A stretch of 5,644 nucleotides of DNA, taken from NCBI GenBank assembly GCA_035552775.1, contig DASZKW010000018.1:1-5644 (forward strand), given 5' to 3'. The position numbers and the translations under genes were made by a program. Shown one piece after another: positions 4,060 to 5,644 of the stretch (position 1 is the first letter of the stretch; the number at the start of each line of letters is the position of its first letter). Under the pieces are notes generated by a model. That model saw only the letters and a program-made list of their open reading frames with translations, did no database searches and was not told the origin of the DNA. Origin of the DNA: DASZKW01 sp035552775. GTDB lineage: Bacteria; Actinomycetota; Acidimicrobiia; Acidimicrobiales; Palsa-688.

Positions 4060-5644
4060 CTGTGTCGCTTATCTCGCTGCAATAATGGTTGCTCGCGATG
4101 GTGGCTCGCTCGGGGACGTCGAGGTGCAGGTCGACGTCGACCGCGCCGTCGGCGACATCGCCGGGCCAGGTGTGCTCCAGGCGTCCGACCCGGCTGCAAC
4201 TGTCGGCGCCGACATCGCCGGCGAAGCGCCATGTCCGCTGGCCGTCCGCCCAGCGAAGAACTGCTGTCACCACGGCGTCGCCGAGCGCCACCCGCAGGTC
4301 GCTCACCACGTGCACGGCAATGTCGAGGCGTTCCCCGGGGCGGTAGCTCGCCGCCGGCCGGTCGGCGACCACTATCACCGGGGCGCACGCGTCGGCGAGA
4401 GCCCGGTAACCGGTCTTGGGGACGCGAAGGTGATCGAGCACGGACCAGCTCACCGCAGGCTGGGCGTCGGCCAGGAGGAAATGGCAGAAGCCCCCGGTGG
4501 GGTGGTACTTGAGCCGGCGCAACGTCTCCACGTGGAAGCGGATGAGCTCGGCCTGGTAGCTCTGCGTGGCGTGGCGCCACTCGCCGAGGGTTTCATGGGC
4601 GGCCGGGGGGACCCGCCGGTCGAAGATCCCCTTCTGTAGGGCGTGGGCGCGGCCCAGGTGATCCCAGTCGAGGTCCGGCCAGCGCTGCGGCCCCATGAAG
4701 TCGTCGCTGTCGGGGACGGCCTGCGCGCCGAACTCGCCGACCCATCGCGCCATGGTGGGCAGACGGGCGAGGGCCCGGGGGAGGTCCCGTTCGTCGCCGT
4801 GGTACCAGCCGAAGTAGAAGTGGCTGTCGGTTCCCCCCCCAGGGTGGGGTATCACCCCCGAGTGTGCGACTACCGGTCGCGAGCCGTCGGCCTTCTCCAG
4901 GCTGCGCTTGATGGAGTGGTCGAGACGGGTCTTGTTCCACGAGGGGAGGATCTGTCCGGCAGCGAGGCGCGTCTTGGCCGACGCGGTGACGTCCCCGCCG
5001 GGCTCGACGCCGGCAGAGAACGGCTCGTTGTGCCCGCACCAGATGGCGACCGAGGGATGGTGGGCGAGCAGGTCGACGGCCTGGCGCGCCTGGCGTATGG
5101 CCTGGCGGCGCACGCCCTTGTAGGACCACTGCAGGGGAAGGTCCTGCCATAAGAGCATGCCCTCGCGGTCGGCGGCCTCGTACAGCTCGGGTCGTGCGAT
5201 GTGGGCGTGCACCCGAAGCAGATCCAGCCCGGCGTCGATGGCGAGATGCACGTCGCCCTCGACTTGGGCCGCGGTGGCGTCGGCCAGGGCCCTGTTGGTA
5301 GGGGCGAGGTTGGAACCCTTGAGGAAGATGCGCTCACCGTTGACCGAGGCGATGAAGTTACGCATGCGTACCTGGCGCAACCCCGTGTCCACGGCCCGCA
5401 CGTCGCTCGGGACACCGTCGAGGGCCACCGCCACCTCGACACGGTGGCGCGGCTGGGCACCCAGGGCACGGGGCCACCACAGCATGGGCCGCTCGACGGC
5501 TACCCGCCACCGGACCCGGTTGCTGCCCGCGGCCAGCGCCTGCTCACTCGAATGGTGGGCGACCGGGCCCTGCTGGTGGCCTCCGGGTCCGGCGGGGCCC
5601 TGCTGGTGGCCTCCAGGTCCGGCCGGGCCCTGCTGGTGGCCTCC
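4043..5644 (-). CDS. Glycoside hydrolase family 2, beta-mannosidase-like (N-terminus outside window)
   Basis: An exo-acting retaining glycosidase of family GH2, most like bacterial beta-mannosidase-type enzymes. The frame is open to the right edge, giving 533 visible residues; the ATG at 5485 is internal. The order is: a Gly/Gln/His/Pro repeat (visible residues 1-27), the end of the Ig-like second domain (NRVRWRVAVERPMLWWPRA), then the TIM barrel opening with VNGERIFLKGSNLAPTN. The acid/base Glu lies in WCGHNEPF (codon 5024-5026) and the likely nucleophile in WVGEFGAQ (codon 4733-4735), 97 residues apart, which suits this family. The barrel ends near HFLLADAQPAVSWSVLD, and a beta-rich C-terminal domain follows to ASNHYCSEI. 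Both catalytic glutamates are present, so the enzyme looks active. It ends in TAA (4043-4045), overlapping the next gene by 17 bp. Substrate cannot be fixed: beta-mannoside, exo-glucosaminide or another beta-glycoside. No secretion signal can be judged without the N-terminus. Confidence 0.92.
   Translation of the reverse strand, partial: GGHQQGPAGPGGHQQGPAGPGGHQQGPVAHHSSEQALAAGSNRVRWRVAVERPMLWWPRALGAQPRHRVEVAVALDGVPSDVRAVDTGLRQVRMRNFIASVNGERIFLKGSNLAPTNRALADATAAQVEGDVHLAIDAGLDLLRVHAHIARPELYEAADREGMLLWQDLPLQWSYKGVRRQAIRQARQAVDLLAHHPSVAIWCGHNEPFSAGVEPGGDVTASAKTRLAAGQILPSWNKTRLDHSIKRSLEKADGSRPVVAHSGVIPHPGGGTDSHFYFGWYHGDERDLPRALARLPTMARWVGEFGAQAVPDSDDFMGPQRWPDLDWDHLGRAHALQKGIFDRRVPPAAHETLGEWRHATQSYQAELIRFHVETLRRLKYHPTGGFCHFLLADAQPAVSWSVLDHLRVPKTGYRALADACAPVIVVADRPAASYRPGERLDIAVHVVSDLRVALGDAVVTAVLRWADGQRTWRFAGDVGADSCSRVGRLEHTWPGDVADGAVDVDLHLDVPERATIASNHYCSEISDTDGTVA
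5565..5644 (-). repeat. 30-bp tandem repeat in the GH2 gene, encoding GGHQQGPAGP units, running off the window
   Basis: Two full 30-bp units (5565-5594 and 5595-5624) and 20 bases of a third (5625-5644) are visible. The full units differ at only two positions (5585/5615 and 5594/5624). The period is 10 codons, so the GH2 frame is kept; the protein reads GGHQQGPAGP, GGHQQGPAGP, GGHQQGPVAHH. The array touches the right edge, so its copy number is unknown. It lies upstream of the LWWPRA strand of the Ig-like domain. Confidence 0.92.

Noticed and set aside
3624..4580. 318-codon minus-strand frame spanning the GH2/575-aa junction
   Set aside because: Arg/Pro-rich out-of-frame translation of two well-supported genes, with no domain.
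5565..5644. CRISPR array or non-coding satellite
   Set aside because: The repeats are directly adjacent with no spacers and hold the GH2 reading frame, so they are a coding tandem repeat.

Overview
The window is high-GC, densely coded bacterial DNA. The DUF2510-like, SCP2-like and GH2 proteins, GTG starts and strong bias for G/C at third codon positions point to Actinomycetota. An Acidimicrobiia-like lineage is my best guess from the overall look of the proteins, but no marker here proves it. There are no RNA genes, CRISPR arrays, transposases or phage genes.

Layout from left to right. The 3' half of a plus-strand malate dehydrogenase gene (mdh) enters from the left edge and ends at 471. All other genes are on the minus strand. 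A small acidic 72-residue protein of unknown function (497-715) converges on mdh across 25 bp. After a 173-bp spacer comes a two-gene unit read right to left: an SCP2-like lipid-carrier protein (1798-2199), then a DUF2510-type single-pass membrane protein (889-1794) starting 3 bp after the SCP2 stop. A 132-bp spacer with a GC-rich hairpin separates this from a second pair: a GH2 beta-mannosidase-like hydrolase running off the right edge (4043-5644) and, overlapping its 3' end by 17 bp, a 575-residue membrane-anchored protein with a predicted TIM-barrel-like domain and a C-terminal peptidoglycan-binding domain (2332-4059).

How the genes may work together. The GH2 enzyme and the 575-residue protein are probably co-translated and both look directed at glycans or the cell envelope. 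The SCP2/DUF2510 pair is likely a separate or read-through unit. mdh belongs to central metabolism and is probably unrelated.

The most unusual features are three in-frame coding tandem repeats in the GH2/TIM-barrel pair: a 30-bp array in the GH2 gene, a 30-bp array in the cytoplasmic linker of the 575-residue protein, and an exact 15-bp duplication in its barrel domain. No clearly new defence or mobile system is visible.
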